The notes: generated from the letters alone by a model not told the origin. A DNA stretch of 47,611 bases from Bacillota bacterium (GCA_017442785.1 JAFRZB010000022.1:1-47611); one strand, 5' to 3'; numbered from the stretch's first letter, positions 15,180 through 24,760 are shown. Program-made: numbers and translations.

Positions 15180-16766
15180 ATGATAAGTACAAGATATCTT
15201 ACCACACAGTTCGGCAGCAGATACCTGGGATCGAGCAGGATAGCGATACCGGATTTCCTTCCTACAAGGGCCGAGATCGTAGACGGACAGCCCGCGCTGA
15301 GAAAGGACACCCTGTACCTCTGCACTCAGGAGGATGTGATCGAAGACCGAATACCGGAGTGCGACGGCCAGACCGTACTGCTAATATGCGGCTGCGGGCA
15401 AGGGTTTAAAGCCTCGCTCATTCCGGAGGAATGCGTCGGGCTTATGCTGAGCTGCCCTCTTACCGAGGCTCTTAACTTTACGCTCAGGCTCTCCGGCATC
15501 GAGACCGACTACACCGACAGGCTGCAGATGCTTATAGCGGGGGGCGGAAACGCTCATCAGTTCGTAAGCGAGATAGCCATGATCGCCGGAGGAGATACTA
15601 TACTTCTCGATGAAAAGCTGCGAGTAATATTCACATCTGAGCTCCGCCTTGGAGGACTCCTTAAGACTTCCCTTTCTAAGGACGGGCAGATACCTGTAAA
15701 GCTTGCGGAAGATCTGCTCCTTAATCCGCACAGATACAAAGGAAACGTGGGCGTCAGCACGTTCAACCAGTACGGAACGTCCGTATTCGCCACAAGGTCC
15801 ACGTCTCCGGAAGGAATGTCAGTCACCCTGCTCCTTGAGATACCAAGCAAGCCGGGAATGGATGTTTTCGGGCTCATGAACAATGTCCACCGAATGATGA
15901 AGAACTGGCTGTTTTCCGGAGGATTCGACTCGGTGACCAAGATATACACGAGCTTTCAGAAATGCTGGGACAAGATACGCCTGGGAGACGCAGCCAACAA
16001 CTCCGAGCTAAGGGATATCTTCGCAAAGCTCCCCCACCCCATAAAGGGCGACATATGTATCGCAGGTATGACGCTCCCCGCAGGAAGGAACATTCCGTTC
16101 AATTACATCCTTGCAAAGCTCAGGAACATGGATCCGGACGTCAATGTGGCAGTAGACAAGAACGATATAGTCATGGTGCTTCCTCACAGGCTAATACAGA
16201 CCGGGGTCCGGAGCACTGCCTTTGAGCAGAACGAGAACCTGAGCGAGCTGCTGGAGGATTTCGACGCCTGCCTGATGTACGGAAATTACACGAGAAAGCC
16301 TTCCCATATAAAGGATGTTTTCTATCTTACAAAAAAGGCTCTTGTAATAGCCAGGCGCATAGACCCGGACAGGAGGATATTCTTCTACGAGGACTTCGCG
16401 TCGTACTGCGCCATAGACATAGCGGCGCAGAACTACCTGAGGGCAGACATAAAGCAGGACGCGTACATGCTTATAAACCCCGCCGTGCTGGATCTTGCCA
16501 TACACGACAAGGAGACCGGAGACGATCTGAGGGATGTGCTGTTCTACTACCTTACGTGCGAGCGTAACGTAAAAAAGACCGCAGAGACGATGCACATGCA
16601 CCGCAACACGGTCCTTAATAAGCTTAAGAAGATAGAAGGCATGATAGACGTAGACCTCGAAGACTACCAGCTGCGCCAGCGCCTCATATTCTCCAGCCAG
16701 TTCATAAAATACTACGAAAACGTCCTGGAGATGCCGCTTCCGATAAGAGGCGATCAGGATGCCTGA
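15180..16766 (+). CDS. PucR-type transcriptional regulator
   Basis: 528 residues. The C terminus ('DVLFYYLTCERNVKKTAE' then 'MHRNTVLNKLKKIEGM') is the helix-turn-helix of the PucR/CdaR family, and the middle fits a GGDEF-like CdaR region. The N-terminal ~300 residues are a sensor region with no motif I recognise. PucR-family proteins usually activate catabolic operons in response to a metabolite. The ATG at 15180 is chosen over 15126 because GGAGG lies 6 nt upstream. It overlaps the convergent MFS gene by 13 nt and is divergent from the permease run, so it probably controls both sides. Confidence 0.87.
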   Translation: MISTRYLTTQFGSRYLGSSRIAIPDFLPTRAEIVDGQPALRKDTLYLCTQEDVIEDRIPECDGQTVLLICGCGQGFKASLIPEECVGLMLSCPLTEALNFTLRLSGIETDYTDRLQMLIAGGGNAHQFVSEIAMIAGGDTILLDEKLRVIFTSELRLGGLLKTSLSKDGQIPVKLAEDLLLNPHRYKGNVGVSTFNQYGTSVFATRSTSPEGMSVTLLLEIPSKPGMDVFGLMNNVHRMMKNWLFSGGFDSVTKIYTSFQKCWDKIRLGDAANNSELRDIFAKLPHPIKGDICIAGMTLPAGRNIPFNYILAKLRNMDPDVNVAVDKNDIVMVLPHRLIQTGVRSTAFEQNENLSELLEDFDACLMYGNYTRKPSHIKDVFYLTKKALVIARRIDPDRRIFFYEDFASYCAIDIAAQNYLRADIKQDAYMLINPAVLDLAIHDKETGDDLRDVLFYYLTCERNVKKTAETMHMHRNTVLNKLKKIEGMIDVDLEDYQLRQRLIFSSQFIKYYENVLEMPLPIRGDQDA

Positions 16767-17995
16767 TCCTCTTTCTTTTCCTCCTTCGGCACGTAGTAGT
16801 TCCTCTGCAGCACCTTCCTGAAGACTATGTACAGCACCGCCGAGAGCAGCACCGGTATAACTACAAGGTAGAAGGTCTTCGAATAGGACGCAACGTCAGT
16901 ATTGCCGCCCGCCTTGAAGGCGTCTATTATCATGCCCCAGAAGAACGGTCCCAGGAAGAGCCCTATGTCCTGCATGAAGAACATCGTATTTGACGCAGTT
17001 CCGGAGCGCTCTTTGGGAGCGGTCTTCATGCACATGGCCTGGGCCGTGGGAAGGCAGAGGCCGTAGCCAAGAGCCGCGACCACAGCTGCCGCGATTATCA
17101 CCGGAAGAGTCCTTGCCGTACCCAAAAGCACGAAGGTCACCGCGTACACCACCAGCCCTGGGACTATCACCTTTATGAAGCCGAACTTGTCCGCAAGGCC
17201 GCTTATGAACGGCTTGAACACCAGCAGTCCTATTGCGTAGACCGTAAAGTACAGACCTATCCTCTCAAGCCCAAGAAGTCCTCCGTAGATGGTTATCATG
17301 GACGGGATGGCGGAATAGCCCATAAGAAGGGGTATCATTATCGCCGCCGCAGGCAGGGTCTGCTTAAGGAATATGGTGTCGAACCTTATGCGGTATTTGG
17401 CGTCCGGAGCCACGTAGGTGTCGCTGCACAGCCTCGTAAGGCCGGCGGATACCAGCATCAGAGCCGCGCAGAAAAGGAAGGTCTTGTTGTACCCCACCTT
17501 GTCAACAAGTGCAAGTCCAATACTGGGTCCTATGGCCTGGCCGAAGGCCTGCGTAAGCGAATAAATTGCAACGCCCTTTCCGTAGAGCTCGGACGGCACC
17601 GCGCTTATGGCTATGGAGAGTGAGATCGGGGAGGCAACGCCTATGCCCAGGCCCTGCACCGCCCTTCCTATCAGTATCCATGTAACGTTGGGCGCCATGA
17701 AAAAGATAAAGAAGGACAGGCTCGTCATAAGCAGGGCTATGGCGAGTATGTTCTTCTTGTTGAATGTATCGTACGCGGGGCTTGTGACAGGCCTCATGGC
17801 AAGCGCAACTCCCGCGTAAAGACCGGAGATGAGCCCTATTACGCTTGCGCTGGCGCCCATGGAGTTGGCAAACTTGGGCACCAGGGCGTGCGCGGTAAGC
17901 TGAGCCATGCTCATGAACATAGCCGCAAAGAATATCGATATGAACGCCCTGTTCCAAATGGTGGGCTTTTTGCCCTGCTGAGCCTTATTCTCCAT
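16754..17995 (-). CDS. MFS transporter (paralogue B)
   Basis: 413 residues, twelve predicted helices, close paralogue of the MFS protein at 12338-13558 along its whole length (both begin 'KP.TIWNRAFI'). Helix-4 motif 'IGRAVQGLGIGVASPISLS'. The cytosolic tail is highly charged ('PKEEKKEDQAS'). Its last 13 nt overlap the 3' end of the convergent PucR-type gene. The start has AAAGGA upstream. It may have arisen by duplication around the regulator and either shares or splits the substrate range of paralogue A. Confidence 0.9.
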   Translation of the reverse strand: MENKAQQGKKPTIWNRAFISIFFAAMFMSMAQLTAHALVPKFANSMGASASVIGLISGLYAGVALAMRPVTSPAYDTFNKKNILAIALLMTSLSFFIFFMAPNVTWILIGRAVQGLGIGVASPISLSIAISAVPSELYGKGVAIYSLTQAFGQAIGPSIGLALVDKVGYNKTFLFCAALMLVSAGLTRLCSDTYVAPDAKYRIRFDTIFLKQTLPAAAIMIPLLMGYSAIPSMITIYGGLLGLERIGLYFTVYAIGLLVFKPFISGLADKFGFIKVIVPGLVVYAVTFVLLGTARTLPVIIAAAVVAALGYGLCLPTAQAMCMKTAPKERSGTASNTMFFMQDIGLFLGPFFWGMIIDAFKAGGNTDVASYSKTFYLVVIPVLLSAVLYIVFRKVLQRNYYVPKEEKKEDQAS

Positions 17996-18022
17996 GATAC
18001 ATCCTTTCTTCCGGGGCCTCGG

Positions 18023-18691
18023 TCAGCCTATATCCGGGTCCTTAGACGACAGATAGCTGAGCGACGCGCAGTACGCCGTAAGGAGAGCCGCCGAAAGCAG
18101 CACGCCTCCGATTATATCCGTAAACCAGTGCACGCCGGAGATCGTCCTTCCCACCACCATTATAACAGCCAGCGCCCAGAAGACTGTCCTGCAGATCTTC
18201 TTGAAGGCCGCCGCGCCGCGTCCTCTGGATATCTGGACGGCCGCGCTTATGAACACGCACACCGCCAGCATGGTATGGGACGACGGATAGGAAGCCTCCA
18301 AAGCCCCGTCCTCCAGCACCGGCCTGTAGTTGACTATCACCTTGTTGAACAGCACGTAGAATACCGCCACCGCTACGTAGAGCGCGCCCAGCATCAGTAT
18401 GCCGTTGCTCACCTTTCCTATGCTCTTCTTAGCGACAAGCTCCATTATTCCAAGTGCCGCAAAGAATATCACCACCAGTATGGCAAGGTATCCCAGATAC
18501 TTGGTGAGCTTGTAGAAGGTCTCATTGTATGCGAACTTCTCCGCAAATGCTCCGTTTATACCCGCAAGGCCGACGCTGCTGCCCTGGGGGCCTATGGCCT
18601 TAACGTCCACCAGGCACACTGCCGCCGTAAACGCTATGAACAGCACGAACAGCGCTATCGAAGCCGCAAGGTATTTACCGCTCTTTCCCAT
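18023..18691 (-). CDS. PAP2-family membrane phosphatase
   Basis: 222 residues, about six membrane helices. The three phosphatase motifs are complete: 'KVIVNYRP' (117-124), 'PSSHT' (136-140) and 'RTISGVHWFTD' (182-192, with the catalytic His188). Such enzymes remove phosphate from lipids such as undecaprenyl diphosphate or phosphatidic acid at the outer face of the membrane. Last gene of the nrdR-cmk-PAP2 run, 18 nt after cmk, with GGGGGAG upstream of the start. BacA-like or phosphatidylglycerophosphatase roles cannot be told apart here. Confidence 0.9.
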   Translation of the reverse strand: MGKSGKYLAASIALFVLFIAFTAAVCLVDVKAIGPQGSSVGLAGINGAFAEKFAYNETFYKLTKYLGYLAILVVIFFAALGIMELVAKKSIGKVSNGILMLGALYVAVAVFYVLFNKVIVNYRPVLEDGALEASYPSSHTMLAVCVFISAAVQISRGRGAAAFKKICRTVFWALAVIMVVGRTISGVHWFTDIIGGVLLSAALLTAYCASLSYLSSKDPDIG

Positions 18692-18709
18692 CTTACTGTC
18701 TTTCTCCCC

Positions 18710-19378
18710 CTATCCTCTTTTTGAGAGGAAACTGTTTATATGTCCCATCACCTCGGCAACGCTCTCCTCAAGAGACGCGTCCGACGTGTCTATCTCTATC
18801 GCGTCAGCCACCTTGACGAGCGGGCTGTTTGCCCTGTGCATGTCACGGTAGTCCCTGGTCTCTATCTCTTTCTGTATCTGATCCACGTCGCAGGGCTGTC
18901 CCGCAAGCTCCATGTCTATAGCTCTGCGCTCCGCCCTTACGCGTGAGGACGCCGTAATGTAGAACTTGAGCTCCGCGTCCGGGAAGACCTTGGAGCCTAT
19001 GTCCCTGCCGTCCATAACAAGAGACTTTCTTTTTCCCATGGCCTGCTGAGCGGCCACCAGCTTGTCCCTTACCGCCTGCACGGCTGAGGATACGGAGGCC
19101 ATCTCGGACACCTCCTGCGTGCGGATGAGTCCGTCCACGTTCTCCCCGTCAAGGAAGATGCTGCCGCCGGCGTAGTCCACGTCGGTGTCTTTGAGGAGCG
19201 CTGCAAGCGCGTCCGCGTCCTTAAGGTCCGTTCCGGTGCGCAGTATCTTCAGAGCAAAGGCCCTGTACATGGCGCCGGTATCTATGTAGTCTATGCCAAG
19301 CTCCCTTGCGACACGCTTTGCTATGGTGCTTTTGCCGGCTCCCGCGGGGCCGTCCATGGCTATGCGTACTATGCTCAT
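18710..19378 (-). CDS. cmk: Cytidylate kinase
   Basis: Phosphorylates CMP and dCMP with ATP, 222 residues, cytosol. P-loop '[11 protein letters not shown]' at 8-18, '[10 protein letters not shown]' for nucleotide binding and '[20 protein letters not shown]' typical of bacterial CMP kinase. The ATG overlaps the nrdR stop (ATGA), so translation is coupled. Pairing with a regulator of ribonucleotide reductase puts two pyrimidine and dNTP functions in one transcript. Confidence 0.96.
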   Translation of the reverse strand: MSIVRIAMDGPAGAGKSTIAKRVARELGIDYIDTGAMYRAFALKILRTGTDLKDADALAALLKDTDVDYAGGSIFLDGENVDGLIRTQEVSEMASVSSAVQAVRDKLVAAQQAMGKRKSLVMDGRDIGSKVFPDAELKFYITASSRVRAERRAIDMELAGQPCDVDQIQKEIETRDYRDMHRANSPLVKVADAIEIDTSDASLEESVAEVMGHINSFLSKRG

Positions 19379-19875
19379 CTGTCCGCCTCGGTAAGCTTTT
19401 TAAGCTTCTTCTTGTCCGCTCCGTTGGTGCCCAGGAGCTTTTCTATCTCGGCCACGAAGGTGCTCACGTCCTTGAACTGCCTGTAGACGGAGGCGAAGCG
19501 CACATAGGCCACCTCGTCCAGATCCTTGAGCCTGTCCATGACTACCTCGCCTATAAACTGTGTGCTCACCTCTTTTTCCATCATGTTGTTAAGGCCGCGC
19601 TCCACGTCGTCTACTATGGACTCCATCTGCGCAAGGGTGACCGGCCTTTTTTCGCAGGCGCGGATTATGCCGTTTAAGATCTTGTTCCTGTCAAAGGATT
19701 CCCTGCGGCCGTCCCTCTTTACTACCATGAAGAGGACCTCCTCCACCTTCTCGTAGGTGGTGAAACGCTTGCCGCACTTGGGGCATTCGCGCCTTCTTCT
19801 AATGGCTTTTCCCTCCTCTGTAGGTCTGGAATCTATGACCTTGGTATCAGGCTCATCACAAAACGGGCACTTCAT
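19375..19875 (-). CDS. nrdR: Transcriptional repressor NrdR
   Basis: 166 residues. N-terminal zinc ribbon with C3, C6, C31 and C34 ('[19 protein letters not shown]', '[12 protein letters not shown]'), then an ATP-cone domain (about 49-139, '[16 protein letters not shown]'). It senses ATP/dATP and represses ribonucleotide reductase genes. The ATG at 19875 is used because the family begins MxCPFC and GGAG lies 8 nt upstream; a reading to 19902 would add nine unrelated residues. No nrd genes are in the window. Confidence 0.96.
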   Translation of the reverse strand: MKCPFCDEPDTKVIDSRPTEEGKAIRRRRECPKCGKRFTTYEKVEEVLFMVVKRDGRRESFDRNKILNGIIRACEKRPVTLAQMESIVDDVERGLNNMMEKEVSTQFIGEVVMDRLKDLDEVAYVRFASVYRQFKDVSTFVAEIEKLLGTNGADKKKLKKLTEADR

Positions 19876-19964
19876 AATCTCATCTCCTGCCTTCCGGCAC
19901 ACTAGTTTTAATATCCAATAAGATATTTTACGCTATATGTTGTGGTTTATCAAGAGCGAATTGT

Positions 19965-19973
19965 GTGATATAA
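19965..19973 (+). promoter_or_regulatory. Extended -10 promoter of prfC
   Basis: TGATATAAT, an extended -10 element, about 35 nt before the prfC ATG. No -35 at proper spacing is convincing. Confidence 0.5.
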
Positions 19974-20007
19974 TATTCCGGCTGCACCGCAGAACAGGAG
20001 AAACAAG

Positions 20008-21585
20008 ATGACAAGAGAGGAAATGGCGGCTCAGATAAGCCGCAGACGTATATTCGGAATAATATCGCACCCGGACGCCGGAAAGACCACGCTTACGGAG
20101 AAGCTCTTGCTCCACGGCGGAGCCATCCGCGAGGCCGGCACCGTAAAGGCGCGCAAGAACGCCAAGTTCGCAACGTCGGACTGGATGGAGATAGAAAAGC
20201 AGCGCGGAATATCCGTTACCAGCTCCGTAATGCAGTTTGAGTACCAGGGCAAGGTGATCTCCATAATGGACACCCCGGGCCACAACGATTTCGGCGAGGA
20301 CACCTACCGCATACTCACCTCCGTGGACAGCGCGGTGATGGTGATAGACGCGGCCAAGGGAATAGAGGCCCAGACCAAGAAGCTCTTTGCGGTCTGCAAG
20401 ATGCGCGGAATACCCATCTTCACCTTCATGAACAAGCTGGACAGAGAGGCAAAGGACTTCCTGGAGCTGCTCTCCGAGCTGGAGGACATACTCGGCATGC
20501 CTGCGGCGGCGGTCACCTGGCCGATAGGCTGCGGCCTCAACTTCCAGGGCGTATACAACATACTCAAGAACGAGGTGTACCTCTACAGGGAAAAGAAGAC
20601 CTTAAAGCTCGGCGAAGACGGGGTGTTCGGACCGGAGTTGGAGGATATAATAACGATAAACAACCTCAGGACCTTAAGGGACCAGATAGAGCTGCTTGAA
20701 GGCGCGGGCTACCCGGTGGATCCGGAGGCGATCTCCGCGGGAGAGCTTACACCGGTATTCTTCGGATCTGCTCTGGCGGACTTCGGCGTGACCGCCTTCC
20801 TGGAGCATTTCCTTGAGATGTCCCCTGCCCCCGGCCCAAGAAAGCTGGAAGGCGGCGGAGAGGTGGACCCGCTGGATCCGAACTTCTCCGGCTTCATATT
20901 CAAGATACAGGCCAACATGAACCCCGCGCACAGGGACAGGCTGGCCTTCTTCCGCATATGCTCCGGCATCTATACCCACGGAATGACGGTCACCCTCTCC
21001 AGGACCGGCAAGCCCATAAAGCTGTCGCAGTCCACGCAGCTTATGGCAAACGAGAGGGAAAATGTATTGGAAGCATACACAGGTGACATAATAGGTATTT
21101 ATGACACCGGAAACTTTCAGATAGGAGACACCCTCTGCACCACCAAGGAGCCCATATTCTTTGAGCCCCTGCCCACCTTCCCGCCGGAGCTTTTCGCAAA
21201 GGTTTCCCCCAAGGACACCATGAAGGCCAAGCAGTTTACGAAGGGCGTGGCGCAGCTTGCCCAGGAGGGAGCCATCCAGGTCTACCACAACGAGTACAAC
21301 GAGGTGATAATAGGCGCCGTCGGACAGCTGCAGTTCGAGGTGTTCAAGTACCGCATAGAAAACGAGTACAACGCGCCGCTGCGTATGGAGGAGCTGCCCT
21401 ACAGCGTGGCCCAGTGGCTCAAGGACGGGGACGCGACAGCCGCCAGGAAGACCGGAGACAGCCGCACCATGCTGGTCTACGACCGCTTCGACAGGCCGCT
21501 GCTGCTCTTCCCCAACCAGTTCACGCTAAACTTCTACAGGGAGCGCTTCCCGGACATCAAGCTCGTGGATGCCACGGAGATATAA
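20008..21585 (+). CDS. prfC: Peptide chain release factor 3
   Basis: 525-residue translational GTPase that removes RF1/RF2 from the ribosome after peptide release. GTPase motifs: G1 'SHPDAGKTT' (20-28), 'RGISVTSS' (switch I), 'DTPGHNDF' (G3) and 'NKLDRE' (G4); then domain II and the RF3 C-terminal domain ('AVGQLQFEVFKYRIENEY'). The length matches RF3 and is much shorter than EF-G. GGAG precedes the ATG. It stands alone, divergent from nrdR and convergent with metY. Confidence 0.97.
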   Translation: MTREEMAAQISRRRIFGIISHPDAGKTTLTEKLLLHGGAIREAGTVKARKNAKFATSDWMEIEKQRGISVTSSVMQFEYQGKVISIMDTPGHNDFGEDTYRILTSVDSAVMVIDAAKGIEAQTKKLFAVCKMRGIPIFTFMNKLDREAKDFLELLSELEDILGMPAAAVTWPIGCGLNFQGVYNILKNEVYLYREKKTLKLGEDGVFGPELEDIITINNLRTLRDQIELLEGAGYPVDPEAISAGELTPVFFGSALADFGVTAFLEHFLEMSPAPGPRKLEGGGEVDPLDPNFSGFIFKIQANMNPAHRDRLAFFRICSGIYTHGMTVTLSRTGKPIKLSQSTQLMANERENVLEAYTGDIIGIYDTGNFQIGDTLCTTKEPIFFEPLPTFPPELFAKVSPKDTMKAKQFTKGVAQLAQEGAIQVYHNEYNEVIIGAVGQLQFEVFKYRIENEYNAPLRMEELPYSVAQWLKDGDATAARKTGDSRTMLVYDRFDRPLLLFPNQFTLNFYRERFPDIKLVDATEI

Positions 21586-21947
21586 GGCTGCCCGGTTTTG
21601 TCAGTATTTATGCTCATTTTGCCCTTAATACCCGTCCTAACAGGGCCATTTTGAAGGCAAAATGACAGAAACCCTAAAAATGCCCCGTTTTGTCAGTACT
21701 ATTGGCAAAAAACACTGACAGATCGTCCGTTTATAAGACGATCTGTCATTTTTATGTCTTTATTCGTGGATTCGAACGGCCAAACACTGAATTTTTGCCG
21801 TTTTGGATGTCAGAACACACCGATTCCACTCATTTTGGCGGTTTAGCGGCAGTTCAGACGAAACTCCCGAATGGCAGTTCAGCCGGAAAAGCCGGAATCA
21901 ACACGCGGTCCGGCCGGGCAGTCCGAAATCCGAACGCTGTCCCTGCC
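21586..21947. other. Gene-free, hairpin-rich region between convergent prfC and metY
   Basis: 362 nt without a credible gene. It holds a 12-nt direct repeat GTTTTGTCAGTA (21595-21606 and 21687-21698), a perfect 10-bp inverted repeat TCATTTTGCC / GGCAAAATGA (21614-21623 and 21656-21665), and a terminator at 21717-21753. The remaining 190 nt up to metY shows only short GC-rich inverted repeats such as CCGG-AAAAG-CCGG. Confidence 0.6.
21717..21753. terminator. Bidirectional terminator between prfC and metY
   Basis: GACAGATCGTC-(9 nt)-GACGATCTGTC, a perfect 11-bp stem followed by ATTTTTATG on the plus strand and by AGTGTTTTTTG on the minus strand. Confidence 0.8.
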
Positions 21948-23225
21948 CTATTCCAGCGCCTGGGCCAGGTCCGCTATAAGGTCCTCCTTGTCCTCAAGAC
22001 CGCAGGACATGCGTACAAGGCCTGCAGGGATACCTGCGGCGGCAAGCTGCTCGTCGGTCATCTGGCGATGGGTGGACGTAGCCGGGTTTAGGCAGCAGGT
22101 GCGAGCGTCAGCAACGTGGGTCTCGATGGCTGCCAGCTTAAGCTTCTTCATGAAGGCCTCCGCGGCCTTTCTTCCGCCGGCGAGCTCAAAGGATACCACT
22201 CCGCAGCCGCCGTTTCCCATGTATTTCTGCGCCCTCTTGTAGTAGGGATCGCTCTTAAGCCCGGGATAGTGTACTGCCGTTACCTTCGGGTGCTTCTGAA
22301 GGAACTCCGCCACGGCCTGGCCGTTCTCAACGTGCCTGGGCATGCGCACGTGCAGGGATTCAAGGCCCAGGTTCAGGTAGAACGCGTTCTGCGGGGACTG
22401 TATGCATCCGAAGTCCCTCATAAGCTGGCTGGTGGCCTTGGTTATGAAGGCTCCGCCCTGCCCGAACTTCTCCGCGTAGACTATACCGTGGTAGGACTCG
22501 TCTGGCGTGGTGAGCCCCGGGAACTTCTCCGCGTGGGCCATCCAGTCGAACTTGCCGGAATCCACTATGGCGCCGCCGACGGCAACGCCGTGGCCGTCCA
22601 TGTATTTGGTGGTGGAGTGCGTTACTATGTCCGCGCCCCACTCTATGGGCCTGCAGTTTACGGGCGTCGGGAAGGTGTTGTCAACTATGAGCGGCACTCC
22701 GTGAGCGTGCGCCGCCTCAGCGAATCTTTCTATGTCGAAGACCGTCAGGGCCGGATTTGCTATGGTCTCGCCGAACACTGCGCGGGTGTTGTCCTTAAAC
22801 GCAGCCTCAAGTTCCTCGTCCGTGCAGTCAGGGGATACGAAGGTAGACTCTATGCCCATCTTGGCCATGGTGACTGCTATCAGGTTGAAGGTGCCGCCGT
22901 ATATGGAGGAAGACGCCACTATATGGCTTCCGGCCTCGCAGATGTTGAACAGCGCAAAGAAGTTGGCCGCCTGTCCGGATGACGTCAGCATGGCCGCGGT
23001 GCCTCCCTCCAGCGCCGCTATCTTAGAGGCGACGTGGTCGTTTGTGGGATTCTGGAGCCTGGTGTAGAAATAGCCGCTCGCCTCAAGGTCGAAGAGCTTT
23101 CCCATGTCCTCCGATGTGTCGTATTTGAACGTGGTGGACTGGATTATAGGCACCTGGCGCGGCTCGCCGTTTCCGGGAGTGTATCCCGCCTGCACGCATT
23201 TAGTCCCCAGCTTCTGTTCTTTCAT
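21948..23225 (-). CDS. metY: O-acetylhomoserine sulfhydrylase (PLP enzyme)
   Basis: 425 residues, Cys/Met-metabolism PLP family, cytosol. It makes homocysteine from O-acetylhomoserine and sulfide. The PLP lysine is K207 in 'THSTTKYMDGHG'; 'YTRLQNPTNDHVASKIAALE' and 'LTSSGQAANF' are typical. The length of 425 and the insert around 'HAEKFPGLTTPDESYHG' favour the MetY/Cys17 type over cystathionine gamma-synthase (about 380). The start has AGGAG upstream, 18 nt after the NSS symporter stop, so they share a transcript. Confidence 0.93.
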   Translation of the reverse strand: MKEQKLGTKCVQAGYTPGNGEPRQVPIIQSTTFKYDTSEDMGKLFDLEASGYFYTRLQNPTNDHVASKIAALEGGTAAMLTSSGQAANFFALFNICEAGSHIVASSSIYGGTFNLIAVTMAKMGIESTFVSPDCTDEELEAAFKDNTRAVFGETIANPALTVFDIERFAEAAHAHGVPLIVDNTFPTPVNCRPIEWGADIVTHSTTKYMDGHGVAVGGAIVDSGKFDWMAHAEKFPGLTTPDESYHGIVYAEKFGQGGAFITKATSQLMRDFGCIQSPQNAFYLNLGLESLHVRMPRHVENGQAVAEFLQKHPKVTAVHYPGLKSDPYYKRAQKYMGNGGCGVVSFELAGGRKAAEAFMKKLKLAAIETHVADARTCCLNPATSTHRQMTDEQLAAAGIPAGLVRMSCGLEDKEDLIADLAQALE

Positions 23226-23243
23226 TTTTTATCTCCTATGTCA

Positions 23244-24581
23244 TTATTTCCACTTGAATCCTACGAGTCCTATCACGTACAGAACGATGACGATGACAGG
23301 AACCACGAACTGGAAGATAGGTTTCATCCAGTTCCTTACCTTAAGGCCCTTGCCGGCGTTGGCTTCCTCAACGAAGTTTTCCCAGCCCCAGCCGAAGCGT
23401 CTGCTTACGCAGAAGACCGTCATTATGAACGCGCCTATGGGCAGCAGGTTGCTGCTTACTATGAAGTCCCAGAAGTCCAGCCAGGCAGTTCCTTCCGCGA
23501 AGGGCTGGAAGTGGAACTTGCTGTATCCCAGAGCTGTGGTTATCGCAAGCACGAATACTATTATTCCGGAGACTAAAGCGCCCTTCTTCCTGCCCCAGCC
23601 GGTGAGCTCCCTTATGCAGGCGAGTATGTTCTCGCATACCGCAAGTACCGTGGAGAACGCGGCGAAGGTCATGAACAGGAAGAATATGGTGCCCCATACC
23701 CTGCCGCCTGCCATGCTGTTGAACACGCCCGCCATGGTGTTGAAGAGCAGCGCCGGGCCGGCATCTACCTCAAGACCAAGAGACGTGCAGGCCGGGAAGA
23801 TGATCAGGCCGGACATGAGAGCCACGAAGGTGTCCAGAACGATCACGTTCACGGACTCGCCCATGAGGCTGCGCTCTTTTCCGATGTAGCTTCCGAATAT
23901 CGCCATGGAGCCTATGCCCAGGGACAGCGTGAAGAACGCCTGGTTCATGGCCGCCACAATTACGTTGAAGTTTATCTTGCTGAAATCCGGGACCAGGTAG
24001 AACCTGAGGCCCTCGGCAGCGCCCTTAAGGGTAAAGCTCCTTACGGCCAGGACTATCATGAGTATCAGCAGAGCCACCATCATGTACTTGGAGACTCTCT
24101 CCAGGCCGGACTGCAGCTTAAAGGACAGCAGAACGAATGCTATCACTACTACCGCCGTCATGTAGCCCATGTTGAGCCCGGGGTTGGTGATCATCGGGAC
24201 GAAGCCCAGATCCGCGGTGCTTCCGCGCAGGAAGCTCACGAAGTAGTAGAGTATCCAGCCGGTGACTACGGTGTAGAACGCCATGAGGGCGAAGTTTCCT
24301 ATCATGGCCAGAACGCCGTGCCAGTGCCATTTCTGGCCGGGCTTTTCCAGCTTCTGGTACATCTTTACGGGGCTTGCCTGCGAAGCGCGCCCGAGGGCGA
24401 ACTCCACGGTCATGGCCGGTATGCCCAGCAGTATCAGGCAGATGATGTAGACGATAACGAAGGCCGCGCCGCCGTTCTGTCCTGTCATCCAGGGGAACTT
24501 CCAGACGTTTCCGCAGCCGATGGCGCATCCAGCGCTCAGGAGTATGAAGCCCAGACGGCTTCCCAGTCTTTCTCTTTCCAT
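23244..24581 (-). CDS. Na+-dependent amino acid symporter (NSS/SNF family)
   Basis: 445 residues, eleven to twelve membrane helices, LeuT fold. Helix 1 'LLSAGCAIGCGNVWKFPWM' is the Na+ and substrate-binding signature, and 'FFTLSLGIGSMAIFGSYIG' is helix 6. Bacterial relatives (LeuT, MhsT, TnaT, MetP) carry hydrophobic amino acids with Na+. Linkage to metY makes methionine or a related sulfur compound a reasonable guess. The start at 24581 ('MERERLGSR') is chosen by family alignment; the frame opens 30 codons earlier but crosses the AT-rich promoter area. The ribosome site is weak. Confidence 0.9.
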   Translation of the reverse strand: MERERLGSRLGFILLSAGCAIGCGNVWKFPWMTGQNGGAAFVIVYIICLILLGIPAMTVEFALGRASQASPVKMYQKLEKPGQKWHWHGVLAMIGNFALMAFYTVVTGWILYYFVSFLRGSTADLGFVPMITNPGLNMGYMTAVVVIAFVLLSFKLQSGLERVSKYMMVALLILMIVLAVRSFTLKGAAEGLRFYLVPDFSKINFNVIVAAMNQAFFTLSLGIGSMAIFGSYIGKERSLMGESVNVIVLDTFVALMSGLIIFPACTSLGLEVDAGPALLFNTMAGVFNSMAGGRVWGTIFFLFMTFAAFSTVLAVCENILACIRELTGWGRKKGALVSGIIVFVLAITTALGYSKFHFQPFAEGTAWLDFWDFIVSSNLLPIGAFIMTVFCVSRRFGWGWENFVEEANAGKGLKVRNWMKPIFQFVVPVIVIVLYVIGLVGFKWK

Positions 24582-24730
24582 AGGTATAAGTCCGTTCCTT
24601 AAAACTGAAAAAATAAGAATAATATAATAATATAGCACTGCCGCTTGTGTTTTTCCACAAAAAAATAACATAGGGGACGGCTCTCTGTGCCAAAATCAAA
24701 AACACCCCCACACGGTACTTACGTCACACA

Positions 24731-24756
24731 AAAACACCGCCGTACGGCGGTGTTTT
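24731..24756 (-). terminator. Terminator of tRNA-Val
   Basis: AAAACACCGCC-GTAC-GGCGGTGTTTT, an 11-bp stem with T-run on the minus strand, 4 nt after the encoded CCA. Confidence 0.87.
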
Positions 24757-24760
24757 CATG

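Noticed and set aside
24582-24730. SAM riboswitch or T-box ahead of the NSS-metY operon
   Set aside because: The AT-rich leader has none of the conserved cores; only a TTGTG/CACAA repeat is visible.
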